A stretch of DNA of 64,000 nucleotides from Rhizophlyctis rosea (GCA_027596075.1 JADGJC010000219.1:1-64000), one strand, 5' to 3'. Positions 11,466 to 23,849 are shown, numbered from the stretch's first letter. Translations and numbers: made by a program. The notes: generated by a model from the letters alone, not told the origin.

Positions 11466-14400
11466 ATGGATATTCAAGGAGACGGGGTGCGGAAACGCGC
11501 CGTGAGGGAATACACGGAAGAGACCGCTCCATTGTTGCCGGAGGCGGATCCCTACGAAAAGACGGCCAAGCCGCCAAGGACTGGTCCCAAGGTAAATAAA
11601 TGGAAGTCGCATAGGTGGGGGGGACCAGTAAGATCAGACATTCAACGATTCCCATGCATCAGATCTTCTCATGGCAACCAACGACCACTGATTACGTCCT
11701 TGGTGCGGTATTGACTATTTTGGCTTTGTGGACGCGGTTGTACAAGATTACATGGGCAGAATATGTCGTCTGGTAAGACCGTCAATGTGAGTTCTCACGT
11801 GGGATGCAATGCTAATCTTGCATGAACAGGGATGAGGCACATTTTGGGTAAGCTTCGCTGTATCCCATATAGGTTGAGTCAGATTATCTTTGAACGATCG
11901 TCACACCATTTGCACACCAGTAAATTCGCCTCTCACTACATCAAACGCGACTTCTACTTCGACGTGCACCCACCGCTCGGCAAAATGCTCAACGGTCTGG
12001 CGGGCGTGATTGCCGGGTACAACGGCACATTCGAGTTCGAGTCCGGGCACGCCTACCCGAAAGAACTCAACTATGGAGTCATGCGTGTTGCCAATGGACT
12101 TTTCGGTGCATTCACGGTACCGCTGGCTTACTACACTGGTGTGCACTTGCATTTGTCGCGGCCGGCCGCTCTTTTGTTGGCTACCATGACGCTTTTGGGT
12201 GAGGAGTGCTAGAGGCGTTTGAGATGGAGCAGAACGGAAGGATGGGACTAATCGTGATGTTGTAGATGTCGCTTTGTTGTGCATCAGCCGGTTCATTCTT
12301 CTGGATTCGATGCTTTTGTTCTTCACGTGCCTTAGTGTGTACACTTTGGTCGTGTTCCGCAACTACCAGAAGACTGCGTAAGTTGTTGGCGTTTACCGTA
12401 ATGCGTTTGTTTCATTCTCCTGAGCCATGCCATATAGGCCCTTCTCTCCACAATGGTGGTTTTGGATTTTCGCGACTGGATTGGCGATCGGCTTGTGCTC
12501 CAGGTTTGTTGAAGGTTATGCATGATCATTCTGTCGAATGCGAATCTAATTCCTTCCATCACCAATAGTGTGAAATGGGTTGGTTTGTTCGCCGTCGCGT
12601 TGGTTGGGTTGGTAAGTGTTTGGTCCAATTTTGAAATTTCGAACGGAGCGCCTGTTGCAGAGGTTGATATATATTTTGCTTTTCAGCACACCATTGAGGA
12701 CTTGTGGGAAATGTTTGGAGATTTGAAAATGCCGCCTGTGAGTTTGTGATGGTTGAGGCTTACGTACGTCCGGATAGGAATTTGACATATCACTGTGGTT
12801 TCTCAGACGACATATGTGAGGCACTGGGTAGCGCGCATCGTTGCGTTGATCATTGTCCCTGTCCTCGTCTACATGTTCTCCTTCTGGTTGCACTTCACCA
12901 TCCTGAACCGAAGCGGTCCCGGAGATGCCCAAATGAGTTCGCTTTTCCAGGCCAGTTTGGAGGGCAACAACTTTGATCAGAACCCTATCAGTAGGTTTTC
13001 GGCAAATATTTGCATGTGGGGACGGTGATAGCCAACAAAACTTCATAACCCCAGACATTGCGTACGGCTCTAAAATCACATTGAAGAACAACGGCCATGG
13101 AGGCGGATTGTTGCACTCCCACGTTCAACGGTACCCTACCGGATCCGAACAACAACAAGTTACGTGTTATCACCACAAGGACGAGAACAACGGGTGGTTC
13201 ATTCGGAAGCCGTGGCACCGGGATGATGCGCATGAGGCCGACGAGACCGATGAGCTTATTCAGGATGGAGATACTGTCCGATTGGGTATGAGATATTTGT
13301 TAGCGACTCATTTGCGGCAATTTCGGTGGGTGCTAACGGTTGAAGCATAGTTCACTCGTCGACCGGCCGGAACTTGCACAGTCACAATGTCAAGGCCCCC
13401 GTCACGACGTCCGCCAACGAAGTCAGTTGTTACGGAAACTCTACTGTTGGAGACAGGAACGATTTGTGGAAGGTGGAGAAGGTTGATGTGAGTTGATGGC
13501 CTGCCTCGGGAATGATCCGGTATGCCAGTCGGGACTAACAACTGTGCTACCATTAGGACACCGTTGACTCAAAAGGCAAAGAGATCCGCGCCCTCACGAC
13601 CCGCCTCCGATTGAAGCACATCGTCACGGGATGTTACCTCCGGTCCCACAGTGTCTCGCTTCCTCAGTGGGGATTCAAGCAGAACGAAGTGGTGTGCGAG
13701 AAGAAAGGTGACCTCAAGAGCAGGAATAACATGTGGAACGTGGAGCAGCATTTCAACATGAAACGTGGGTTCTGATAGGAACAACTCATCCTTTCTCGTT
13801 CACATTCATTCTAACTTCATCCGGCCATCCACCTCAACAGTTCCCCCCGGAGGCAAAGGCGCCTACAAGTCCAAATTCCTCAAAGACTTCATGGACCTCA
13901 ACGTTGCGATGTGGACCTCGAACAACGCTCTTACACCCGACCCGGACAAGGAGCCCGACGCGTTGACGTCGAGTCCGTACCAGTGGCCGCTTATGTTGGT
14001 TGGTCTGCGCATGTGTTCGTGGGACGATAGCAATATTAAGTTTTGGTTGATTGGTAATCCGGTTGTGTGGTGGGGGTCTACGGCGAGCATTGTGATTATT
14101 GCGCTGGTGTTCTTTGTGTATTGTTTGAGGTGGCAGAGGAAGATTGATGATTGGAAGGTTCCTGGTGAGTATTTTCGGCGGAGGGGGAAAGATGGGGTGG
14201 GTGGGGGTTGGTGGGGTTGAGTGTTGGTGGTGTTTTTTGGTTCGGGGGATGAGCGGCTTTTCTGTGGATGTCTTATCAACTAGTATCTTCCCTCTCACGT
14301 TTTTCAGAATCATGGGACAACTTCTGGTTCGCCCTAAAGGTCGGCGTGGTGGGCTGGATTCTCCACTACGGTCCCTTCTGGATCATGGGTCGTGTCACCT

Positions 14401-14700
14401 AGTAAGTTACCCATCCCCCTCTTGATCCTCTTGACCTCACAACCCTTAACCGAGCTCCGCACTCGCAGCCTCCACCACTACTTCCCCGCCCTCTACTTCG
14501 CGATCATCGCCATGGCACACACGCTTGACCACATTGGGTCCAAGCTTCCTCGGGCATTGCATTACGGCCTGATTGCGGGCGTGACGCTAGCGGTCGTGGC
14601 GAACTTTATTTATTTCAGGGATTTCGCATTCGGATTTAATACTTCGGCGTTTAATTATTCGGGGAGGAAGTGGTTGAAGAGTTGGAATTTGCATGATTAG
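11466..14700 (+). CDS. PMT4: Dolichyl-phosphate-mannose--protein mannosyltransferase, Pmt4/POMT1 type
   Basis: Transfers mannose from dolichyl phosphate to Ser/Thr of secretory proteins in the ER membrane. Fifteen exons can be spliced with clean GT-AG borders: 11466-11591, 11663-11772, 11830-11847, 11921-12198, 12266-12377, 12438-12503, 12569-12611, 12687-12737, 12807-12990, 13055-13285, 13351-13487, 13557-13764, 13841-14164, 14308-14401, 14469-14700. They sum to 2214 nt, 737 residues, close to the usual family length. Exons 2-4 join to WDEAHFGKFASHYIKRD, carrying the catalytic Asp-Glu loop, followed by VHPPLGKML. Exons 10-12 encode the luminal MIR region (SHVQRYPTGSEQQQVTCY, NLHSHNVKAP). Hydrophobic segments fill both ends. 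The short N-terminus has an acidic di-leucine motif (ETAPLLPE). The QQQVTCY-type MIR sequence favours the Pmt4 subfamily over Pmt1/Pmt2. Confidence 0.93.
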
Positions 14701-15720
14701 GTGGGATGTGCGGGGGGTTAAGGGGGTTGAATTGGGAGGATGGGGATTTAGATAGAGATGAGTGGGATTGTTATGATGGAGGTGGTTTTAATTAAGATAT
14801 TTGTTTTTCCTTTGAGTTTAGTGGTGAGAGCGTGTTGGAGGTGATGATCGTTGGTTGTTGATGGGCAGATGATTTGGGGGTTTGTTTCGGAAAGGTTTCG
14901 CTTTCATCTTTCATCAAAACTTCCCGCGATGCTGCAACGACCAAATCGTGCTTGCATGAGGAATTGAGATGAGACTTGTGTGTAGAGTGGTGCCGTGAAC
15001 TTTCGACTGTGCTAGGCCTTCAATCAAACCTTCGACCTGCATCTCAAATGAAACAACCAGCTTTTACATACCGATGGTGTGGTGTACATGGAGACGGAGG
15101 TCTTACAGTCGCTCGGATCATTGTGGACGGGTACAAACTGTACAACGGAGAAGTGATTGTGATGGGAAGAACAGGGCGGATTTGGCAAGCCGGCTGGGCA
15201 GGGATCATGTTCCACAATGCGCAGTGAGTATGCTTGTCCTGTCCTTTGTGTGGTGGATTGCTGAACCTCATTCATGCATAGGTTATTTGGTCCCGACACA
15301 TCATTTGAGGGAAGGTTCACAACGCTTTATGGGATATATAATATATGAGACCACAAATGGGGCAAACGAGCAGAAGTTTCCACTGACTGATTGATTGCAT
15401 GCTCCTTCATACAGGATGTTGAGCCAGGATCCCATTTTATCAGACATAGCTCGCTGCGTAATTGTTGATGATAATTTTTTAAAACCTGCCAAGTGTTTGG
15501 ATGTGGCGTTGACCAGCTATCAATCAACCTTCGGATCAGTGATTGCGGGCCAACAGACCCCTGTGCCCCCAAAGGCGGGATGTGGAAGGATGTGGGAAGG
15601 GAAAGAGAGGACCATGGGAACGCTGTTTGGATATTGAGTCTGTGATCACTCGAAAACGTCAAAAACTAATTCTTTTGCCTTTTCTCACCCTACCAAGCTC
15701 AGCGTGCCAAGCTCTTCGCA
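14701..15720. other. Intergenic gap after PMT4
   Basis: The PMT4 3' region, then the 5' region of the zinc-knuckle/F-box gene. Frames at 14976-15394 lack any recognisable motif. I see no RNA gene or repeat. Confidence 0.4.
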
Positions 15721-17711
15721 ATGGAATCGACAAAGCGGCGCATAGAGGATGACGGGAGTCGCGTTGGAGACGAACCTGTGAAGAGGAGGGCTATGAAGTG
15801 TGGGCAGTGTGGTGAGCTGGGACACCGGAAGGGGTCGAAGAAGTGTTCGGCGTTGCCAGTTGATGGCGGCAAGGTATGGATAGTGTTATGTATTATCCTA
15901 GTATGATTTCATCGACCACTCAACCCGTTCCTGTCTTTGACAAGCCTGCACAGAGACCTGCCATACGGTGCGGCGTGTGTGGTGAGCTGGGACACCGGAA
16001 GGGTTCAACAAAGTGTTTTGGTTTGCATCTCGCGAACCGTAAGGTACGGAATAATAGCCAATTAAGAAAGAGTACATATCAGCACTTCTGCTCATCCCGT
16101 TTTCCAACAAGCCGGCACCGCATGTACCAGTAGAAATCTGGGAACAAATCTGCGAACGCGTCCCCTCCCCCGTCGACATCGTCGCACTATCCGGCGTCAA
16201 CCGCGTTCTTGCCCTCGCTCTCAGCAACACCAACGCCATCTTTTGGAAAAAGTGGACCGCTCGACACGGCACAGCTGATTTACTGGAGCACGCCGACAAA
16301 TGGGGCATCCGTCGCTCCTTGAAACTACTGGGCGAGATCGGGTGCGAGTTATGCGGCAAACCTCGTATCCGGAAGATTTACCCATACGGCGTGCGGTGCT
16401 ATAAGGCGTGTCTTCGTAAAAATACCATCTGCGAGCATTACCTTCCTGAACGGCTTCATGGTATTGACCTACCATATAACGAGAAAAAGTTTCCTGGGAG
16501 GAGTTGGTATGGCGGGGGCTTTACTGCGAGGTTTTATTGGGTGTCTCAACTGGAGCGGTACATCAGGGAGGAGTACGGGTTCGATAGTTATAACGAGTTC
16601 AAAGTGGCTGAAGACGCTAGGGTAGTTGCAGCCAGGAAGAGTGAGGAATTGGAAAGACGGCGTGTTGCTTCATTGAAACGCAAAGTTGTTGAGGCGGCTT
16701 GCGAAAGCATTGTCGAAGGCTCAGTTTTCACCCGGGTTGAGGCAACTGCTCGAGTTGAAGCCGCAGCTGGCCGAAAGCAAACTTGGTAAGATTTTGTTGC
16801 TGTGTGAATACCAGGCGATAGAGCTCTAATTTCATGTGGACAAGTTTCATCCAGGCTACCCGAGGATGCACAGGAGGTGGACTTGCAACACGAAGTGCAA
16901 TGCGTACTGCAAAAGCTCATCAAAGACGAACGGAAGTACGTCCAGGACCACTATGGACTCCGCGTGTCGAGCGGAGAAGCGGACACAGGCTGTCCACGGT
17001 GTCCCTCAACGTCGACAATGGGTGGAGATCTCCTAGTGATACATTTTCTGGATGTTCACTCGGAAGATATTGTGACGGAAAGCGCCCTCAGCGTTCGAAG
17101 AGCACAAGAAATGGAGCGTCAACGGCAGCTGGCATTGGCGCACGCTGTGAGGAGGCGGCAAAGGGAAACGCGGGAAGCTGTGGTCACTCTTTTCCACACC
17201 AACACGGAGAGCGGTGGTCCTTTGGAAATCACACCGAGATTGAGGAGTTTGTTGGTTGCGTCACCCAGCCTTCTGAAAGATCAGATAGGTAATTGTCTTG
17301 GTCAATGATGGCCAGGAACCCCACCCCATCCCGCAATCAGCGACTCTAAAACACCCTTGTTGTTCCAATGTAATGTACAAATATCTCCCACATCCCAGAC
17401 AATCCAACCGTGACAGATCTCCTCCCCGAAGTTCAGCGTGTGCGAAATCATATTGTATCCATGGAGGCGAGTCTGGTTCGAGACTACTACTCCCGCTATA
17501 TCCATACGCGCCGCACATACCACTGCCCCCAGTGTCACCCCGTCGGAGCATGGGTGGGGAGGAATACATCCACCACCTTCTTGAAACTCACCCTGCCTCT
17601 TTGACACGGGACTACGTGTGGGGTCTGTGCTGCACGCGCTGCGATCGCACTGGTTTGGATGAAAACGGGTTGGAGCAGCATACGTGGCATAAACATGGTG
17701 TGCGTTTGTAG
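15721..17711 (+). CDS. Zinc-knuckle/F-box/C2H2-finger protein, possibly frameshifted near its 3' end
   Basis: Exons: 15721-15873, 15954-16043, 16112-16785, 16853-17288, then from 17399. Exons 1 and 2 each carry one copy of the same knuckle, CGQCGELGHRKGSKKC and CGVCGELGHRKGSTKC (C-x2-C-x4-H-x6-C). Exon 3 opens with an F-box (VPVEIWEQICERVPSPVDIVALSGVN), then a CELCGK...RCYKACLRKNTI block with two CxxC pairs, then a charged helix. Exons 4 and 5 hold C2H2-like fingers: CPRC...HFLDVH, CPQC...HHLLETH and CTRC...HTWHKH. This suggests an SCF adaptor with nucleic-acid or protein-binding zinc modules; that role is inference. In exon 5 the second finger needs a one-base shift near 17552. Unshifted, the frame stops at 17604. 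The end is therefore 17604 or 17711. Confidence 0.72.
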
Positions 17712-19043
17712 GTAGAGTTGACGGGTCTTTTCATACCGGGTTGCAAAGGCTGTAGTTGTTTGTATGTTTTGTAGTTGTTTCTGCTGTATGTAGTCCAGTG
17801 TAGTTCATCAGTCTACTTTATGCCGTATGTGATGTTATGTAGTTCAATCGGTGCACTTCATGGCACAACTTGGAAAATGTGCAGGATCGTGCTGACTGGT
17901 TTTCCAAGTAGGAGTGGAGGTGTAGTATATTGTGCAGGAACTTTTGGCATAACTTGCAAAACTTCCTTCACCCTTGAAGCTCGGTAAATTTTTCTAATGC
18001 ATAACCTCAGCATGAAAGCACTATCAGCACTGCAGAACCCTGCATTCGCAGGTGCAAGAACATGGTCCTACCTTGATGAACCATATGTTACTCCCACCAT
18101 TGTTTGTAAAGAACCAATGTAAACAAATATTGCCCCTCCATTTATCCGTGATTGAAAAGCTAAAGGATCACTGTGACAACACTCATTTTGATTTCCGATG
18201 CATACCTACTGGATTGGGTACTATCGTTCAATGTTATGTGGCCAAGCAGGAAGGGGAACTACCGCAAAAATCGGAAAACAGTCACTCGTGGCGTTACTTG
18301 GCCACGCCATGCACAGTGAAGCCACAAGACGGGACAGCGAAGTACCACTATGATAAGCCACGAGTGATTCCGATTTTTGCGGTATCGCGTGCGCTGCGCC
18401 ACGGGTCTCGACCTTGTCGGCCCATTTGTGCACCCGAAGTGGTTCCGTCTCGCTTCCCAATTGAAAAGCAGATGTTACACAAAGGTACAGTCATCTTGTG
18501 GCTGGTGGTGGGTGACGGCATCGTGACTGGATAGTTTATACCATGACTGGAAAAGTATCTTATTAAGTGAAAACTACATATGCACGCAGATCTGCCACTG
18601 AGACTTTGAAAAGATGTTCTTCTCACAGGTTCTGATCATTGGTATTGATGAAATTGTTCGCACTCCTTTAATCTATCATATGTGGCGCGATCAAGATGTT
18701 TATCCTATGGAATGGCTCTCCACCAAGGGTACACATTCCACAAAATGGGAGTGCGAACATTGTGCTTGCATACTTGCCTATAAAACTGCATGCTGCGAGC
18801 AGTTCCTTTTAAGTGACCATACCCTTCAGAGAGTGCATGTCAATGTCATACTAGTAAATGGGTAGTTTCCCCATAGGAAACTTTGGGAAACGCGTCTCTT
18901 GTGGAACTTGAATTATGTGGTCAAGTCATCCAACTTTGGTCGCACAAGGTCTCCGAAAAGAGCGATACCCCTGAGAAGTGGTTGGCAAATTAAGACCTCA
19001 GCAGATGGCGATCCAAGAAATGCTCTCTTTCAGTAATTGATTA
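17712..19043. other. Gene-poor gap containing an inverted repeat
   Basis: About 1.3 kb with no frame that shows a motif or splice pattern. The open frames at 18052-18534 and 18614-18865 look random. The only structure I find is the inverted repeat at 18260-18384, listed separately. Confidence 0.45.
18260..18384. repeat. Imperfect inverted repeat able to form a long hairpin
   Basis: The left arm has TACCGCAAAAATCGGA (18260-18275) and TCACTCGTGGC (18282-18292). The right arm has GCCACGAGTGA (18357-18367) and TCCGATTTTTGCGGTA (18369-18384), the exact reverse complements. That gives 27 paired bases with a 6-versus-1 nt bulge and a loop of about 64 nt. No flanking target-site duplication is obvious. 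It could be a small MITE-like element or a structured RNA. Confidence 0.75.
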
Positions 19044-19426
19044 CTACACAACCTCCTTTGAAACTTCCTTCTCCAACTTCTTCTCCCGCACTCCAGGTTC
19101 CGGGGTGGTTGTTGATGAACGCTGACAGAGGCAAACGCCACAAAGTACAACAGCTAACAAGGGACATGAAGCAACAATAAATGCAATCCCAGCACCTTCC
19201 ATGCCCTTCGCCCATTCGGACGCTAGCCAAATTAGCATACATAGATTGGTCGCTAATAACACGACCACCGTGGCCATGACTACAATAAGTTCTGCAACAA
19301 GCTCTGTGTCCGAACCGACTATTCAGCAAGCCCTTAATTGACTACAGACCAAAATGGCAAAAGCCTACCACAATCAGAGATGTCACTCTGTTGTTCATTG
19401 GCGGTGACGTTGAGTGGGTTTGTCAT
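19044..19426 (-). CDS. Small two-helix membrane protein of unknown function
   Basis: Exon 1 (19426-19369) reads MTNPLNVTANEQQSDISDC. A 77-nt GT-AG intron follows, and exon 2 (19291-19044) continues in frame, total 101 residues. Two hydrophobic stretches stand out: ELIVVMATVVVLLATNLC and an AFIVASCPLLAVVLCGVC segment, separated by a short polar loop (SEWAKGMEGAG). The tail is charged (REKKLEKEVSKEVV). The N-terminus has a possible N-glycosylation site (NVT). I recognise no family. The clean intron and the protein-like composition favour a real gene, but it has no homology support and could be spurious. Confidence 0.45.
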
Positions 19427-20150
19427 GATGAAATGGTTGAACTGTAGAACAAATAGCGATGAAGCCACTGTCCTATAATCCTCGATAAGTGAAATCAAGT
19501 GAGGGGTCAATGGATCTGTATCTGTTTCCTGAATAGAGAAGAGGAAAAGAGAGAAGTACAGCTAAATTAGTGTCCTTTCTTCTGTGGCTGTAAAGATGAT
19601 CAGTCGACCCCCAGCGAATACCGAACAAAGCTGCTGGGATGGTTAGATCGGTCCAGACAGATTGGCACGTAGCTGCCCATCCTCACATCCTCTTTTGCCA
19701 CAGGTTTTCTGCAACGAATTGCATAACTCATATGCTCGTCGTTAGCTCCAACTTCCACCATGCCCCTAAAACTCGCAATAACATTGCGTGTAATTATTCT
19801 AACTTGCCATCGGACAAACGTGTGGACCAAGTTTATTAGGAAATGCCACACGCCTCGTAAACAAAATGTAAACAAACAAAAGGCTTATTTTGAATTTTTT
19901 ACTGATTGATGCAATCATACATATATCTGGGTATGTGGGAAATTAACGTCATTATCCGTTACGCGTTGTCGTTGGTGGGGATCGGCGGTGGAAATGGCGA
20001 AGCTTGTCGTAGACAATTTGCCCCTTTTGGACGATATTGTCTGGGAAGCCCTGCCCTTGGGTTTGAGTATTTTTGGGTCTTCGGACATGGATCATCACTC
20101 CACAATTTTAGGCAAAGTCGTTCGTCATTGCTTCCAAATAGGACTCCACT
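19427..20150. other. Intergenic gap
   Basis: The 5' regions of two divergent genes (the small membrane protein leftward, the F-box/LRR-like gene rightward). I see no further gene, RNA or repeat. Confidence 0.4.
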
Positions 20151-21513
20151 ATGGGACCGGATGTTTCCTTTGACCTCCTTGCCTTGCCGGAACACGTTGT
20201 TTTCAATATATTTGAGTTTGTTCAGCCACGGAATGGTGAATTGGAACGAGTTCCCGAGAACGTCAGCTACGTGGCGTATCGAAGGGGTGAAGATGTAGAT
20301 GGTCCTCCATACGAAATACATCTTGCACAGGTCCGGATCATACAACTTGGGAAACTTGAAGAATTGAAACTTCGGCAAAACTGACTGTCCAACTATGTTG
20401 CAGGTGTGTAAAGTCTTCGGTGCCATGGCATTTCGACTCCGAGAAGGCAACTGTCTTGATATCGAGCATTACACTCCTAAATCCGTAGAAGATTACGATG
20501 CTGCTTGGGAGATCTTCCTGAACGATCCTCTGCGAGTGACTTCTGTACGAAAGCTGAACCTATCCAACATATCACTATTGCCCCTGGCAACGATTGATCT
20601 CACCATTCTGCAACACTTCAGAATGGACGACAGACTTCGCAGCCGGGAAGAGTGGACGGACTGGCAGGATCGCACAAGTAGTACCTTCCTTGCATTTGCA
20701 TCTGCTGCAACAGCTTCCACACGTCCTTTACGGCTGCAAGCCTTCCATATGGACACATACATCAAGACTGTACCTACTACCTTCCTCCCTTTCATCCGCC
20801 ACCTACAACATGCTCCACTTAACGACTTCACCTGTGAACTTGGCTCCATGCATGAAGACACTGCGAAAATACCCATCATCGTGCCGGCGGAAGTACGACT
20901 CAAGTCCTTGAAGTTCCTGTCTGTCTCCTCCAACCTTATCTTCTCCAACCTGGCTACAACAACCCCGCAAATAGAAGACCTCTTCATTTCAACTCCCTTA
21001 TATGTCCGACAAATACACCACAAATACCCCCTTAATACCCTCACCCAATCCACTTTGGAATGGTTGAGATGGAGTGGCCCGTATTGGGAGGAAGCTGTAT
21101 CATCCATGACTGTAAATGCCTGTGAAACCCTCCTGGATCTTTCGGTTCGGTGGGATCGTGGCAGCACCATTGGCGACGATGACGTACCCATCCTTGCCGA
21201 ACGTTTCTCCAACATGCGCAGCCTCACCACACTCCAACTGGAGACAACCGGTCTCACCTGCCAGCAAATGTGCACACTGATCTCGAGTATATCTAGCACA
21301 GATGTAGAGCGGATGGTTGTATGGATGGAGGGATGGGACCCCGAACTTGTGAAGGAAGCATTATGGAAGTTCAATTTGCTGGATCAAGTAGGGATTTATG
21401 TTAGCAGATTTCCCGGGGGTCAAAGGACTTTGGACCGCGATAGAAAGACGTTACAGGAGCTGCTGATCATTGATAATTTTGTGTTGACGATGAGGAAGAA
21501 AGGGCGTGGTTGA
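20151..21513 (+). CDS. F-box/LRR-like protein
   Basis: Exon 1 begins MGPDVSFDLLALPEHVVFNIFEF, the first half of an F-box. An intron ends at CTGACTGTCCAACTATGTTGCAG (branch-like CTGAC, acceptor at 20403). Exon 2 opens VCKVFGAMAFRLREG, the second half of an F-box, and stays open to the stop at 21513. The ~360-residue remainder has leucine-rich strands typical of F-box/LRR proteins, for example SVRKLNLSNISLLPL, ADVRLKSLKFLSVSSNL-like and SLTTLQLETTGLTC segments. The donor is ambiguous: several GT sites between 20217 and 20300 are possible and each changes a few residues. A substrate adaptor of SCF ubiquitin ligase is the natural inference. It does not resemble the 4.3-10.6 kb F-box-like family. 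Confidence 0.65.
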
Positions 21514-21821
21514 TGTCGTACTGCTAATTAGTACAAGGGCAGCTGGTGGATGCCTGTGAGGTGCAGATGACGGCGAATACATACATATGTACACCCTTGC
21601 AAGTTGACATTGATTTTGAGAAGTTGACTGTGGTGAAGGAAAGCTCTGGCAGAATTCGCCGTCTGTATTTTCAGCATTATTCACTATTAATGTGTCTCTG
21701 ATATCAGTTTGGTAATATCTGTGTTTATAACGGATGCAATCCACAAGTCTTCAGACTTGGTTTTCCGAATCCAAGTTGGTCTTCTCATGACTGATAATTG
21801 GTCTTATCAAGATGTGCTGAT
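21514..21821. other. Convergent intergenic gap
   Basis: Lies between the 3' ends of the F-box/LRR-like gene and the dipeptidase gene. It holds only their untranslated and terminator regions. No distinct signal seen. Confidence 0.4.
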
Positions 21822-23849
21822 TTAACAACTTCTATCCAAAAACAACTTATCCTCCGCCGGCGGCAAATGCCTCATCGCCCCCTTCACCTTTTCCACCTTA
21901 CCAAACACCCGCAATAGGTTTTCCCCAATTATACCTTCAACCTCCTTATCAGAGAAGCCCCGTCTCAGTAGTTCGGCCACTAAATTTGGATACTGCAAAC
22001 GAAATTACAGAAGGGATGTCAGACCAGCTCAGACAATTCAGCGTACTGGCACTTTTACCTTGGTCACATCCTCCAATCCCTCCGGCACACTCGTGATTCC
22101 ATCAAAATCACTCCCAAAACCAACATGTTCCACCCCTCCCACTTTTGCAATGTGTTCAATGTGGTCCGCCACTTGACTCAAGTTTGCCTTACTGGGAATG
22201 TAAGAATTGATATCGGGCCAGAAGTTGACCATCACAATGCCATCTTTAGTACGCAGTTGAGCGAGGACGTCGTCGGGCTGTTTTCATGCAAAATCATTAG
22301 AGTGATGCACAATCGAGGGGTAGAATCTTCATGATCGGTAGTGGGGTTACGTACGACGTTCCTAGGAGTTGGACATATGGCGTAGGCAGAACTATGTGAG
22401 AAAATGATGGGTGCTTTTGAAACGCGTAGGACGTGGCGCATGGTGTCGTGCGAGACATGACTGTGAGCTTGGTGTTCAGGACAAACTAGTTTGCGAACAT
22501 GAAGAGCATAAAAGGGGACCATACCTGATATCTACCATCATACCAAGTCTTTGGAGTTCAAGATGGGCATCAGTCGTTGAGAAGATCGGCAGTATGTGAA
22601 GATCTCCGGTGACTGCCTTACCTGTTCATCTCTTTGATAAACACCTCACCAAACTCAGTCAATCCGTTATGTACGGGAGGAAGGGCACATGAGTCTGCCC
22701 TTTCAGTCGTCAACGATGATGCATTAGTGACTGAATTGCTGTCCGATGCTTCGGAAACCCATCTTTCATTACTTACCATGGTGAATGACACACATGTGTC
22801 AAAGTCATGTAGCGCGCTCCAAGCTCGTAGAGCATGCGTAAGTTGCCTAAGGAGTTATCTACTTGATGAGAACCCTCCAAGCCAATCAGGGATGCAATCT
22901 TTCCAGAGTGAAAGATGCGACGGATGTCTTCCGATGAAGAGGCGAATTCAAAGGTCTGTTTGACGTGAGTACTCGACAAAAATTGATCATACATGTGCTG
23001 GATGAACGTACATCAGGATAGGATCGGACAATGTTCTTGATGAGATCAACTTGTTCCTAGAAAGAGAATTCCATTGGTTAGCAGTATGTGGACATAGTTG
23101 ATCGATACTATTCCGTACCAATGTGAAACGGACATCATCCGTTATTTTGTCGAGGTCTTGTTGACAAGGAACGAAGGCACTCCAAAATTGCGCTCCGATT
23201 CTGTCACAGCCATTGTTGGTACACGAACAGTAGTCGATCCAGTGCATCCTTGGTGAACTCACCGCCCTTGGCGAAGTCTGCTTATGTCTGATGAATCTCC
23301 GGTAAGCGGAATGCAGTTTATGTCAGCCGCAACTGAGGCAAATGTCACCTGTGTTGAACCATTTGGATGGCAGATCGGTCAAGTTGATGTCGCCAATCTT
23401 CCCATCATTGGTATACTGATGTTGACATGTCAGCATGAAAAGATATGGCAGCGCTAATCAGACATTACACAATACTTGGAGCTTGATTGCAAGATCATTA
23501 TGGCTGATCGATAGAAACGATCCAGGACAGTTGGTTCAGCATTATGATTTGAGATTTCATGTCAGAATTGTTCGTGCACATCAAGTTACCCATCAATGGT
23601 AGGCACGCGTGCCATTATATGCTTCGCACGGCCTAAATAGTCTGTGTCGTTCAAAGGCTTCTCATGAGGTGCCAATAGGGGTTGCAGATGTATGAGGACT
23701 GCTGGACAGCAGTACGCGAGGGTAAAAAACACCACCAGCGCGGTGGCCACGCATATTTGGAAGGGCCTTCTCGACGGCGTGACCCTTCGTGATGCCCATA
23801 GTGGTCCCTCGAGAGCTGGGGAGAATGGTTCAACTTTCATAACAGGCAA
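21822..23849 (-). CDS. Membrane dipeptidase (renal dipeptidase family, M19), type II membrane anchored
   Basis: Zinc enzyme that hydrolyses dipeptides. The N-terminus from 23849 (MPVMKVEP; an alternative Met at 23840) has a basic stretch and then a transmembrane helix, [19 protein letters not shown]. So the enzyme should face the lumen or outside. Exon 1 joins exon 2 as [16 protein letters not shown], giving the H-x-D metal ligands. Downstream exons give [14 protein letters not shown], then [17 protein letters not shown] with the bridging glutamate, and [12 protein letters not shown]. They continue with [32 protein letters not shown] and [13 protein letters not shown]. The C-terminus reads [12 protein letters not shown]. 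Many short introns occur. All hallmark metal-site regions are present, so an active enzyme is likely. The start codon lies 231 bp from that of the divergent NSUN6 gene, a likely shared promoter. Confidence 0.9.

Noticed and set aside
11466..14700. A biosynthetic or defence gene cluster around PMT4
   Set aside because: Neighbours are unrelated housekeeping or F-box-like genes; no polyketide, peptide or terpene enzyme, NLR or transposase is present in the window.
20493..21374. 293-residue minus frame opposite the F-box/LRR-like gene
   Set aside because: Antisense shadow; the plus frame has the F-box, LRR-like strands and an intron acceptor.
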